A stretch of 9,517 bases of DNA. It comes from Calditrichota bacterium (GTDB taxonomy: Bacteria > Zhuqueibacterota > Zhuqueibacteria > Zhuqueibacterales > Geothermadaptataceae). Shown in pieces: positions 1 to 7,942 of the stretch. The translations under genes and the position numbers were made by a program. Location of the stretch: positions 1 through 9,517 of the forward strand of contig QQUM01000558.1 of assembly GCA_008501545.1 (NCBI GenBank), written 5' to 3'. Within the stretch, counting starts at the first letter, position 1; every line of letters starts with the position of its first letter. The notes under the pieces are model-generated. The model was not told the DNA's origin, did not search any database, and worked only from the letters and a program-made list of their open reading frames with translations.

Positions 1-1494
1 ATAATATCTGATGCCTTCCTTGTCTTTTTTCTTGCGCAATCCCGCTTCATTAATTTCTCTTTCACAAAGAATGTATATTGCCGCCTTCATTCCGTGTTCC
101 GAGTGACGTAATTCGCGGACGATGTCATCGCCACGGCTATTCCAGTAGCAAATCACGATATGATCTCTGCTATCCATAGGAATTTTATCTCCTTTTTCTT
201 TTAAAAACAGTGCCGCGAAATTTCCTGCGACAGAACCAAGTACACCAACACTGCCTATAAGAATGAAAAGTGATGAAATTTTTCCACCGATTGTTATTGG
301 ATTGCTGCCTTCAAAACCAACAAAAAGATAGATAATCGTTGTCCAGAATGAACCGATGAAATTATTAAAATTTTCATTGACATCTCTTTCAAAATAATAT
401 GTTCCGAATGTTCCAACCAGAAAGAACATGAGCAAAATGATCGTCAGCCGGAAGTAGATATTCCAGCGATACATGTTTCGAACACGTTTCCAGTAAACGA
501 GCAAAAAACCAATAACCAGGACAGGGATTCCCATCATCAGGATTTTGACGATCCAGTCGGACAACTCCAAATGGTACGCTCCCATTTCTTTGTAAAAGAT
601 CTTCGCCCCGGCGTGCAAATCATCTTTTCCATCATAATAACGGAATTCGTTGTGCAGCGAATCACCGGGAAGTGATGTGGAAAAAATCGTCCTGGCTATT
701 TTATAGGCAACATGTTTGGGCACATCCTTGCGTGCTATTAAAAGCGTGTTTACGCCCAGAGTAGGGATTGTATCCTTTTTATCGAATGTAAGAATGGAAT
801 CAGGAAAAAGTTTGGGATAAGAGGTTCGTATGTGCGGTACCCTTTCCGCTGAAATTGCCAACATCGGAAAGCCAACACGCTTAATTTCATTAATAAATGG
901 CGCCTCATCATTCGCTGTAAAAAATGCAGCATCCACCTGCTTATTCCGCAAGGCTGCTTTTGTTGCAGCAATCGATAAAAATTTATAGTTACACTGTGTT
1001 GAATCAAGACCATACGCTTTGAGTATAGCGTCGGAATTGAAGGCGGTGCCACTCTTGCGTGCACCAACCGCTACGTTTTTTCCACGCAAGTCGTAAATGG
1101 ATTGTACCGTACTCCCAATCGGTAGAAAAACATGAATCTTCTCACTGTTTTTCAGCATCGCAATGACTTTCAGGTTATCATAGCGTTCAGCCTGAAACAT
1201 GTACTGCCCATTTTTGAAGTATGATGCGATATCTTCCTGAATAAAGGCTATTTGCACGTCATTGTTGCCGAGCCACAATGCGTTATCAATGGAACCGCGG
1301 GATGAATCAATGGCGATTTTTATCGTGCTTTGGTACTTGGCCGCCACACGATTTTTTAATATCCAGCCCAGCTTGTTGTATTGTCCGCCACTTGAACTGG
1401 TAGCGAGGCGTATTTCCACTGGTGTTGGCTGTGCCGAAAGAGAACCAGCCATCGTTAACAATACCACGAATCTGAGAATAATATATTTTTTCAT
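1..1494 (-). CDS. TAXI solute-binding domain fused to pore module and RCK domain (putative ligand-gated ion channel), 3' end cut by window edge
   Basis: An open frame runs unbroken for 498 codons to the window edge. Numbered from the Met at 1494: residues 1-22 are a signal peptide (MKKYIILRF..., Ala-x-Ala-like end SLSA-Q). Residues about 27-310 resemble TAXI-family TRAP binding proteins, with the SSSGGQYNKLG motif at 33-43 and a WLGNNDVQIAFIQ stretch. Predicted helices lie at about 315-335, 350-368 and 406-431. Between the last two is a K-channel-like re-entrant loop, FVGFEGSNP at 391-399, in the place of TVGYGDxxP. After helix 3 the sequence RDHIVICYWNSRGDDIVREL (443-462) matches the first strand and helix of MthK-type RCK domains. 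The basic KRVR after helix 1 fits a cytoplasmic loop, so the binding domain is periplasmic and RCK cytoplasmic. I infer an ion channel gated by a periplasmic ligand and a cytoplasmic signal. No TRAP permease gene is visible nearby. An in-frame ATG at 1503 (MINMKKY...) has AGG five bases upstream and is an alternative start. Confidence 0.85.
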   Translation of the reverse strand, partial: MKKYIILRFVVLLTMAGSLSAQPTPVEIRLATSSSGGQYNKLGWILKNRVAAKYQSTIKIAIDSSRGSIDNALWLGNNDVQIAFIQEDIASYFKNGQYMFQAERYDNLKVIAMLKNSEKIHVFLPIGSTVQSIYDLRGKNVAVGARKSGTAFNSDAILKAYGLDSTQCNYKFLSIAATKAALRNKQVDAAFFTANDEAPFINEIKRVGFPMLAISAERVPHIRTSYPKLFPDSILTFDKKDTIPTLGVNTLLIARKDVPKHVAYKIARTIFSTSLPGDSLHNEFRYYDGKDDLHAGAKIFYKEMGAYHLELSDWIVKILMMGIPVLVIGFLLVYWKRVRNMYRWNIYFRLTIILLMFFLVGTFGTYYFERDVNENFNNFIGSFWTTIIYLFVGFEGSNPITIGGKISSLFILIGSVGVLGSVAGNFAALFLKEKGDKIPMDSRDHIVICYWNSRGDDIVRELRHSEHGMKAAIYILCEREINEAGLRKKKDKEGIRYY

Positions 1495-1645
1495 ATTTAT
1501 CATAGAGACCTGAACAAAGATATGAGACAGGAATCAAAAATAGAACGCTGGATGCAAACGCGTGAGGGATATTTTCTATTTATAAAAAAAACAGCATCTT
1601 GGTACAATACAATAGAGAAAAAAACAAACCCATGCAAGATGAAAT

Positions 1646-1674
1646 TTTATAACACCGTAATGAAGGGGAGTCAA
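1646..1674 (-). promoter_or_regulatory. Sigma70-like promoter for the TAXI-channel gene
   Basis: On the minus strand TTGACT (1674-1669) and TATAAA (1651-1646) are separated by exactly 17 bases. Each box matches the sigma70 consensus at five of six positions. Transcription would start near 1639 and give a leader of about 145 bases before the ATG at 1494. The promoter sits in the 296-base gap after the URO-D stop, so the channel gene is probably its own transcription unit. I see no clear terminator or gene in the rest of this gap (1495-1790). If the host uses the Bacteroidota-type promoter, the match could be chance. Confidence 0.55.
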
Positions 1675-1790
1675 TATAAAATAGATGAATTGCATGTTTG
1701 CCACATCACTCATCAGAAGAATAATATGAAAATATAGAAGCGAGACAGTTCACTTCACACCAAATGCAACGGTCGAAATTATCTGCATTT

Positions 1791-2909
1791 TCATGCATTC
1801 ATCCTGGTAGATGACTCGTTTTCTTTCATCCTGCTAATTTCTTCACAAATCGCAATAAAATCTAAAATACGCTGGTCAGGTGTACCTATTTCAATATCTG
1901 CTGCTACAATATCGCATGGTCCGTAATGTTCTGCAATTTTTTCCATATCATCTCGAATCCTGGCAAGAGACTTTTTCGCAATATCCATAGGTGTATACAT
2001 GATTGCTCTTCTTGCAAGCGGAATACGTTTTTTCGCCTCAGATAAATCGGACTCCTGTCCCATGTCGATATATTTGTTATTTGGAATTTTTGCATACGCT
2101 TCAATGTAAGGATCTGCATTCCAAGCGCAATTATGTACGCCAACTAGATCAAAAGCCTGCGCAATGCGTTGATCGCAGGGCAACAATATCTCCGAATAAT
2201 GTTCCGCTGACACCATATTTACCAGGCAATTGCTCATCGTGAAAAAATTAACCTCAAATCCAGTTTCTTTCTGGCGACGATGCAAACGCTTTGCAGCTTC
2301 AATCATTGTCGTTGTAACACAATCAAATAGATGATTTGTTAAATCCGGATTCATAATCATATCCAAAAATAAATCCTGGCCTCGCAAGCGTTGGGCATTA
2401 TTTAATACTCCTTGCCAATTAATATATCCCGTAACGATCCCCTCATTTTCAGCAATCCAGTCGACCTGCACCATTAAATCTTGAAAATGTTTGTTTTCAT
2501 CAAGATTTGGTGGCTTCAGCGCTGCAACCTCGGCGTCTGTTAAGTAATTATGTGCGCAATTCGGCCAATTGTCTTTCGCGTAGCGTATTGGAATGCCATA
2601 AATCGCTGCTATGCTTGTTGAACCATACGTTCCAGTCAACAGATCGAGTGGCGTATCCGGCTCATTTATACACCCTATTTTTGTACCGGGAAAGCGACGC
2701 CGTAATTCTTCTCGCATTTTAATTATCGTTTCTCGCCTGTAAGCCGGATTCGTGTGCCATTTTTTATCAAAGTTTATATTCAGGTTTTGATGGTACCATC
2801 TGGGAGTAAAGCCTATCTCCGGTCTCATAAAGGATTCACTGCCATCACCTGGTCTTCGCGTAGCCGGGGCCGCAGGTGCAATATAACTGATTAATTGATC
2901 TGACTGCAT
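1791..2909 (-). CDS. Uroporphyrinogen decarboxylase (URO-D) superfamily protein, methyltransferase-like
   Basis: This 372-residue protein (from the ATG at 2909) looks like the URO-D fold family, with family-like segments PEIGFTPRWY near the N-terminus, INEPDTPLDLLTGTYGST, and a C-terminal DIVAADIEIGTPDQRI. It lacks the HemE N-terminal signature PVWxMRQAGRY, so a role in heme synthesis is unlikely. It carries His259-Asn-Cys261, and 71 residues further Cys332 (GPCD). This HxC-Xn-C layout is the zinc site known from MtaA/CmuA-type corrinoid:thiol methyltransferases. I therefore infer a zinc-dependent methyl transfer role, with unknown substrate. There is no signal peptide, so it is probably cytoplasmic. 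The start is uncertain: GGAGG at 2925-2921 lies 11 bases before ATG 2909, 2 bases before ATG 2918, and overlaps a possible TTG at 2927. It lies 159 bases downstream of the GH127 gene on the same strand and may be co-transcribed. No corrinoid protein is in view. Confidence 0.8.
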   Translation of the reverse strand: MQSDQLISYIAPAAPATRRPGDGSESFMRPEIGFTPRWYHQNLNINFDKKWHTNPAYRRETIIKMREELRRRFPGTKIGCINEPDTPLDLLTGTYGSTSIAAIYGIPIRYAKDNWPNCAHNYLTDAEVAALKPPNLDENKHFQDLMVQVDWIAENEGIVTGYINWQGVLNNAQRLRGQDLFLDMIMNPDLTNHLFDCVTTTMIEAAKRLHRRQKETGFEVNFFTMSNCLVNMVSAEHYSEILLPCDQRIAQAFDLVGVHNCAWNADPYIEAYAKIPNNKYIDMGQESDLSEAKKRIPLARRAIMYTPMDIAKKSLARIRDDMEKIAEHYGPCDIVAADIEIGTPDQRILDFIAICEEISRMKENESSTRMNA

Positions 2910-3068
2910 TTCAAACATATCCTCCAAATTACTTTTTTGGCCAGGTTTTCATTAATCGAAACAATGAACTATTGCTGAGCAAATCCGAGTTTAATGCGTT
3001 CTGCTTTTTAAAATCCTGGATTTATAGCGATTTTCAATAGCAATATCCGATTTTGTCGAAGCCTGTTC

Positions 3069-5012
3069 TTACTTTCGATCAATCCACACTGTCATCTCAT
3101 TCGCCCCGCGATGATTCCATGCATAGTACGGAATTGCCGTAAGCACTGTCTTTTTGCCATTGGGTGCAAGTGCCTGCCCACGAATTTCAATAATCCCACC
3201 CAGCTTCTCTGCATTGAATTGTGTGTTGAGCTGTGCACCATCAGCCAGACGTGTTCCCAACACTGTATCGTCATTATCAAAGCCTTCAATACAATAGACC
3301 ACCGGTCCACGTTCCAGGGACACTTTTCCTGCGTTATCTGCGACATTTATATTCGCAATCACCCGGCGTACCCGAACCGGTAAAGTTAATGCGATAACAT
3401 CCCCTTTTTTCCAACTTTGCTCAAGTGTCACGTAGCCCTTTTCTATCGTTGTATTTACAGGCTCTCCGTTCACAGCGAGTGAAATGGGATCAGGATTTTC
3501 CGACAGATACGTATACAAATCGCCGGGAACCGGTTGTTCCGTCGCCCATCCGGGGATGCGAATTTTCAGGGCAAATAGCAACTCTTTTTCCGGTGAAACA
3601 GTTATCGAAACATCGCCTTTCCAGGGCAGTCCGGTTTGCTGCTGCAAAGTAACTGATGTACCCTGCACCTGCAATTTTGCTTCACTGCCAATAAAAAGAT
3701 TGACGAATACTGCATCCTCATTGTGTGCATAAATATAGCCCGGTATTGCGGGCATAGTGCGCACAACATTGACGGGACAGCAGGAGCAGTTAAACCACGG
3801 CTGCCGTTCAGCAGCTCCCTGATTAAACTTGTCCACGCCGTCAGATTCAAGTGGATTCGGGTAGAAGAAAAGATTGCCTTCCAGCGACACACCGGCTAAA
3901 AAGCCATTGTACAACGTGCGCTCCAGCACGTCAATGTATTTTGCATCTTCGTGCAGCAAAAACAGCCGGTGATTCCACATCATGTTGGCGATTGCTGCAC
4001 AGGTTTCGTTGTAGGCACTGGCATTGGGCAACTCATAATCATCACCAAAAGCTTCACCGTGTCGGCGTGCACCGACGCCGCCGGTGATGTAAATCCGCTT
4101 GTTGACCATGTTTTCCCAGATACGATCGATGGCTTTGACATAGGAGGAATCACCCGTCTTGCTCGCGACATCCGCCATGCCGCTGTACATGTACAATGCG
4201 CGCACAGCATGGCCAACAGCTTCGGTTTGTTGCACAACCGGAATATGGTCCTGACAGTAATCTCCATATAGTTCACGTGTGTCGTCCACACCACGCTGGT
4301 CGAGAAAAAATTTTGCCAGATCGAGATAGGCTTTTTTGCCGGTCACCCGAAACAGCTTCACCAGGCCGATCTCTATTTCCTGGTGGCCCGGCACACCATG
4401 ATTTTTATCCGGTCCGAAGACGGTGAGAAGGAAATCCGCATTTTTGGTTGCAACGTCAAGCAGATTGCGTTTACCTGTCGCGTCGAACCAGGCCACAGCG
4501 GCTTCGTACATGTGTCCGACATTGTACAATTCGTGGCTGTGATGCAGATAGGACCAGCGCTTTGCACCAGCGTTTTTCTCCATCTTGGTGCTGTCGATGG
4601 TGCGCTGGGTGTACAGGTAGCCGTCATCCTCCTGCGCTGCTGTAATAAACGAAATCAAATTATCCATGTAATTTTCAAGCGCAGAATCCGGATGGCTTTT
4701 AATTGAATATGCAATGCCTTCCATGACTTTGTACACGTCGGAGTCATTATATCGAATCCCCTCAAATTTACCTTCCTTCAGTCCACCGGCCACAGCGAAG
4801 TTGTTAATGCGTCCGGTTTCCTCACATTTTTGCAAATCGTAGGGAATGGTGACTGTGCGGTTGGTTTCAATGCGTTTGCTCCAGAAATCATCAGAAATCT
4901 TTACATCAGAAAAAAGAATGGGCTGTGCTGCATACTTCTCATCGTGCATTTGCTCGTTTCCACAGCCCGTTAAATACAACACAGCGCAACAAATCAACAG
5001 ATTTTTTTTCAT
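3069..5012 (-). CDS. GH127 family beta-L-arabinofuranosidase-like lipoprotein
   Basis: A 647-residue protein whose ATG at 5012 has AGGG (5023-5020) seven bases upstream. The open frame continues upstream to 5108, but only through an inverted repeat, and the lipoprotein signal begins at 5012. MKKNLLICCAVLYLTGC ends in an LTGC lipobox (Cys17), so the protein should be anchored in the envelope. The body matches GH127 (DUF1680): the N-terminal VKISDDFWSKRIETNRTVT, the central (alpha/alpha)6 barrel, and beta domains toward the C-terminus. Residues matching the characterised HypBA1 are present: acid/base Glu320 (HGEAFGDDYELPN), zinc ligands Glu336 and Cys338 (NETC), and the Cys411-Cys412 pair (CSCCPVN), Cys411 being the nucleophile in that family. 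All catalytic positions are intact, so it is probably active. The known reaction is release of beta-L-arabinofuranose from glycoproteins or pectic side chains. The exact linkage here is inferred. Confidence 0.93.
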   Translation of the reverse strand: MKKNLLICCAVLYLTGCGNEQMHDEKYAAQPILFSDVKISDDFWSKRIETNRTVTIPYDLQKCEETGRINNFAVAGGLKEGKFEGIRYNDSDVYKVMEGIAYSIKSHPDSALENYMDNLISFITAAQEDDGYLYTQRTIDSTKMEKNAGAKRWSYLHHSHELYNVGHMYEAAVAWFDATGKRNLLDVATKNADFLLTVFGPDKNHGVPGHQEIEIGLVKLFRVTGKKAYLDLAKFFLDQRGVDDTRELYGDYCQDHIPVVQQTEAVGHAVRALYMYSGMADVASKTGDSSYVKAIDRIWENMVNKRIYITGGVGARRHGEAFGDDYELPNASAYNETCAAIANMMWNHRLFLLHEDAKYIDVLERTLYNGFLAGVSLEGNLFFYPNPLESDGVDKFNQGAAERQPWFNCSCCPVNVVRTMPAIPGYIYAHNEDAVFVNLFIGSEAKLQVQGTSVTLQQQTGLPWKGDVSITVSPEKELLFALKIRIPGWATEQPVPGDLYTYLSENPDPISLAVNGEPVNTTIEKGYVTLEQSWKKGDVIALTLPVRVRRVIANINVADNAGKVSLERGPVVYCIEGFDNDDTVLGTRLADGAQLNTQFNAEKLGGIIEIRGQALAPNGKKTVLTAIPYYAWNHRGANEMTVWIDRK

Positions 5013-5030
5013 TTGCTTTCCCTCGATATA

Positions 5031-5110
5031 AGGTGCGACGCACTTCATTCCGAAGGTTCCAAGTATCATCAAAGATTTGCAGGCCTTTCGGAAATAAGTG
5101 CGTCGCACCT
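5031..5110. repeat. Long inverted repeat with 24-nt arms between two genes
   Basis: Arms 5031-5054 and 5087-5110 are reverse complements at 22 of 24 positions. The outer 15 bases, AGGTGCGACGCACTT, pair perfectly and the inner TTCCGAA pairs again. The loop is 32 bases. It lies 9 bases after the phosphoesterase stop and 18 bases before the GH127 start, and fills almost the whole gap. As RNA it would form one strong hairpin, so it could end or weaken read-through or protect mRNA ends. There is no T-run beside it, so it is not a classical intrinsic terminator. It may instead be one copy of a dispersed palindromic element. Confidence 0.9.
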
Positions 5111-5119
5111 GGGTAAATT

Positions 5120-5464
5120 TTATTCTTTTATGTTATTTTTGCCGCTACCATTGTTTTGCGCAGTATGTAAACTATCCAGGACCTGGCTGTCCTTTATCAT
5201 GTCTTCGGGATTATCGATTTGCGGCGATTCAGCCACGGCTTTCCAGTTGAATTCTTCATCATAGGGATCCAGCGCTTTTTGTGGATCAAAAATTCTCTTA
5301 TCCACCGCCACGGCATAGTATGGTGCCATATCCGGGGTATCCGTTAATAAATCAGCAAGATCCGTTGCACCGGCATCGTACTGATTCAGGTAAGGAATTC
5401 CCAGAATGTTCCAGAATGTTTTAAAAATACTGCCAAAGCTGTAATGCACATGGCTGACATGATC
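5120..5464 (-). CDS. C-terminal 114 residues of the phosphoesterase, out of frame with its main part
   Basis: This frame encodes DHVSHVHYSFGSIFKTFWNI and then LGIPYLNQYDAGATDLADLL, the conserved C-terminal part of the PF04185-type phosphoesterase domain. It joins the upstream gene exactly at the end of PYAKK if one extra A is placed in the five-A run at 5469-5465 (plus strand T5). Alone it could start only at GTG 5449 and would have no fold of its own. The tail (NNGSGKNNIKE) is low-complexity. Read together with the upstream frame, the full protein would be 935 residues, a normal length for this family. So it is either half of a recently broken gene, the result of a base-call error in a homopolymer, or less likely a product of -1 frameshifting. 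Confidence 0.85.
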   Translation of the reverse strand, partial: DHVSHVHYSFGSIFKTFWNILGIPYLNQYDAGATDLADLLTDTPDMAPYYAVAVDKRIFDPQKALDPYDEEFNWKAVAESPQIDNPEDMIKDSQVLDSLHTAQNNGSGKNNIKE

Positions 5465-7926
5465 TTTTTCGCATACGGGGAAATAACCATCAACAGACTG
5501 CGGTGGGCATCCACATGATCGACACCACCCTGCGCATCATCTTCAGTGACGACGATCAGCATATTTTTCCAGTAGGGTGTTCGCGATAAAAATTCTACCA
5601 TTCTGCCGAGAGCGAGATCGTTATCGGCCATATAACTTTCCCGGAACGGATAACCATCTGCCGGTCTTTCTCCCGCTCCGTGATCGTTGGGAAGAATAAC
5701 TGTCAGCATATCCGGCATCGTTTTGCCCTCACCAAGCCAGCGATCCGTAAAATCCTTAATAAACATATCCGCCCGAAACTGATCCGGAATGCCGGTATTG
5801 TATGTGGCGTATATTTTTGAAGATTTTCCAAACATTGGCGCTGGAACCGGATAGTTTATAACGAAACGCACACCGGTGTATTTGTATGTGTTGTCACTCA
5901 GGGAAGGAGCCAGTTCGAGCCCAAAACCGAAATTGAAAAAATCTTTTCCGTTTCTGTCGAGATGTTCCCATATAGACCCGGCCTCATTGTAATCTTCCGG
6001 ATAAATTGCCCCGGTTGCTCCGACAAATGCGTAATTTCCCGGCGCGTTGGAATCATTGCGCATCCGTCGCCCACCACCGTAACTAGCCGCAACACTCGTT
6101 TCCACCCATTCATTGGGATAGGTATTCACCAACCAGCGGTGCCCGTCTGCGGAAACATCCGAATCGCAATAAAAATTATCGGAAATGGCGAAACGCTTTG
6201 CCAGCGCCAGATGATTTTTCATGATATCTGCATCTTTTACAGTTTTATCCCCTGCACTGTTGGAAAAAGTAGCCTGTCGGCCATAACGGGCTAATGATGG
6301 ATCCCCGTTTCCTTTTGAGATTTGACCGAACACTTCATCATAAGTGCGATTTTCCTTTGAGATGAAAACGATGTGTTTTATTGGCGATTCTTTTTCACCC
6401 GGATACAATGGCACCGGATTCTTTTTACGTTTGGCAAATGTGCTGTCTGTTGATTTACTGAATCGAAAATTATTTTCGATGACCTTTTGCGTCAATTGTA
6501 CCAATTGATCATCCGATGGGATATCGATGATGGAGACGCAGCCTTTCATTCTTGCGCCGATGTAGCTGCCTTCCGGACCCGGCTTAAAATCTTTTCCACC
6601 GTTCGGCCCGCTGCCAAATCCTTTCGCATTGGCCACGATGAGTTTTTTTCCATCTTTTGAGACTTTCAGCTTGGAGGGAAACCATGCCACTGGCAGATGG
6701 CCCTTCACAGTCAATGTTTCGACGTCAATTACGGCAACCGCATTTATGCCGGACTCGGCAACGTACAAGCGTTTTTTATCGGGAGAAAGCGCTAAGCCAA
6801 ACGGGATGATACCACGGTAACGGCCTAAACGCGACTCAGGTTTGAGGTAAACTGTGTTGACCACCGTATCCTTTTGTGTATCGATCACAGAAATGCAGTC
6901 GTTATTTCCGTTGGAGACAAAAATATACTTTTCTGTCGCAACAACAGAATTCGGGCTTGCCCCACCAACTGCGGGTATGTCTTCAACCAATTGCCCGACA
7001 AGAATGCCGGTTTTGATTTTTGCAGTCACTTTTGGCGAAGGCCCATCCAGCGTAACCTTCCAGACTGAAAAGGACTCCGGTACGTTGGGATCGCCAAGAC
7101 CTGGAATTTTTACCGAGTCGACCACCGTGCCTTCTCTCATTTCTTTTGTATTGTACCCGAATGCCGCATAATCCAGTGCTTTCTCTTTGAAATTTTCCGT
7201 ATGGAAGCCTTCAAAAGTTTTGTATGCAAATACACCCACATTCGCCACATAAACGCTCTTTTCATCAGCAGATAAAGTCACGCCAAAGGGATAGCGTCCG
7301 ACAGGCACATTGTGCACAATCTGTCGCTTTTCTGTATCGATGATCAACAAGCGAAAACCTATTTGGTCGACTGCATACAAGGTCTTTCCATCGCCGGTCA
7401 AAGCCATATCGCCAATATAGCCGTGGGTGTAATCGACAGTTTCAGTTTTTACACTGCAATCGATGGTTCCGATGGATTCACCGTCTTCCAGGTTGAACAA
7501 ATAGATTTGATTTTCCTGTCCGCCGGCAGCGTACAGTATTTTGTTGTCAGGACTGATTGCTAAACCCATGAAAACCGCTGCCAAAATCCCTTTGTCCGTT
7601 TCCGGCCCCGGGGGAATCTGCCGCATCGTTGGCGTATCGTCAGTAACGTTGCGAATAATGCTCAGTGAAAATGGCCGAACACCGGAATTTGCAGTCACGG
7701 CAATGGTGCCATCGTGGCTGAGTGTGAGGCCGTACGGATGCGGTGCAGTTTGCAGCTGTCGTCCAACGGGTGTAAGCAATCGACCATTTGGCAATACCGT
7801 TTTTCCTGCTTTATCAATTTTCGCGTATGCCGATTCAGCCGGAGCTTCTGCAATCCAAACAAATTTCTCCTGCTTTTGGCAAGCCAGCAATGCGACAACC
7901 ATCAGCAAAAACAAGTATTTTTTCAT
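5386..7926 (-). CDS. YncE-like beta-propeller / alkaline phosphatase superfamily phosphoesterase lipoprotein, frameshifted near the 3' end
   Basis: The ATG at 7926 has AGGA six bases upstream and opens a lipoprotein signal, MKKYLFLLMVVALLAC, with Cys16 as the lipid anchor site. Residues about 40-480 form a repeated propeller of the lactonase/YncE type: motifs such as PYGLTLSHDGTIAVT, GLAISPDNKILYAAG, PFGVTLSADEKSVYVAN and PFGLALSPDKKRLYVAE recur. From about 515 a PF04185-type phosphoesterase follows: KHIVFISKENRTYDEVFG with Thr528 as probable nucleophile, LPNDHGAG, and the metal-binding EDDAQGGVDHVDAHR at about 795-809. The open frame then leaves the family sequence after Lys821 and ends 25 codons later (846 residues in all). 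The missing end lies in the neighbouring frame (5464-5120). All metal-ligand motifs precede the break, so a shortened product might still fold, but the lost FGSIFKTFWNILG block is conserved. Its substrate is unknown. The frame also runs upstream to 8055, through repeat DNA that is probably not translated. Confidence 0.88.
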   Translation of the reverse strand: MKKYLFLLMVVALLACQKQEKFVWIAEAPAESAYAKIDKAGKTVLPNGRLLTPVGRQLQTAPHPYGLTLSHDGTIAVTANSGVRPFSLSIIRNVTDDTPTMRQIPPGPETDKGILAAVFMGLAISPDNKILYAAGGQENQIYLFNLEDGESIGTIDCSVKTETVDYTHGYIGDMALTGDGKTLYAVDQIGFRLLIIDTEKRQIVHNVPVGRYPFGVTLSADEKSVYVANVGVFAYKTFEGFHTENFKEKALDYAAFGYNTKEMREGTVVDSVKIPGLGDPNVPESFSVWKVTLDGPSPKVTAKIKTGILVGQLVEDIPAVGGASPNSVVATEKYIFVSNGNNDCISVIDTQKDTVVNTVYLKPESRLGRYRGIIPFGLALSPDKKRLYVAESGINAVAVIDVETLTVKGHLPVAWFPSKLKVSKDGKKLIVANAKGFGSGPNGGKDFKPGPEGSYIGARMKGCVSIIDIPSDDQLVQLTQKVIENNFRFSKSTDSTFAKRKKNPVPLYPGEKESPIKHIVFISKENRTYDEVFGQISKGNGDPSLARYGRQATFSNSAGDKTVKDADIMKNHLALAKRFAISDNFYCDSDVSADGHRWLVNTYPNEWVETSVAASYGGGRRMRNDSNAPGNYAFVGATGAIYPEDYNEAGSIWEHLDRNGKDFFNFGFGLELAPSLSDNTYKYTGVRFVINYPVPAPMFGKSSKIYATYNTGIPDQFRADMFIKDFTDRWLGEGKTMPDMLTVILPNDHGAGERPADGYPFRESYMADNDLALGRMVEFLSRTPYWKNMLIVVTEDDAQGGVDHVDAHRSLLMVISPYAKKIMSAMCITALAVFLKHSGTFWEFLT

Positions 7927-7942
7927 GTGATTTCCTTTTTTT

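Noticed and set aside
1522..1737. Plus-strand open frame of 71 codons in the gap before the channel gene
   Set aside because: It has no recognisable domain or good ribosome binding site, and it lies opposite the predicted promoter and leader.
2992..3026. Possible terminator AAATC-CTG-GATTT after the GH127 gene
   Set aside because: The stem is five AT-rich pairs with no T-run, too weak to call.
5013..5108. N-terminal extension of the GH127 frame
   Set aside because: It reads through the inverted repeat. The lipoprotein signal and a good Shine-Dalgarno sequence place the start at 5012.
5401..5420. Tandem CCAGAATGTT CCAGAATGTT
   Set aside because: It encodes the conserved KTFWNILG motif of the phosphoesterase family, so the repeat is explained by coding.
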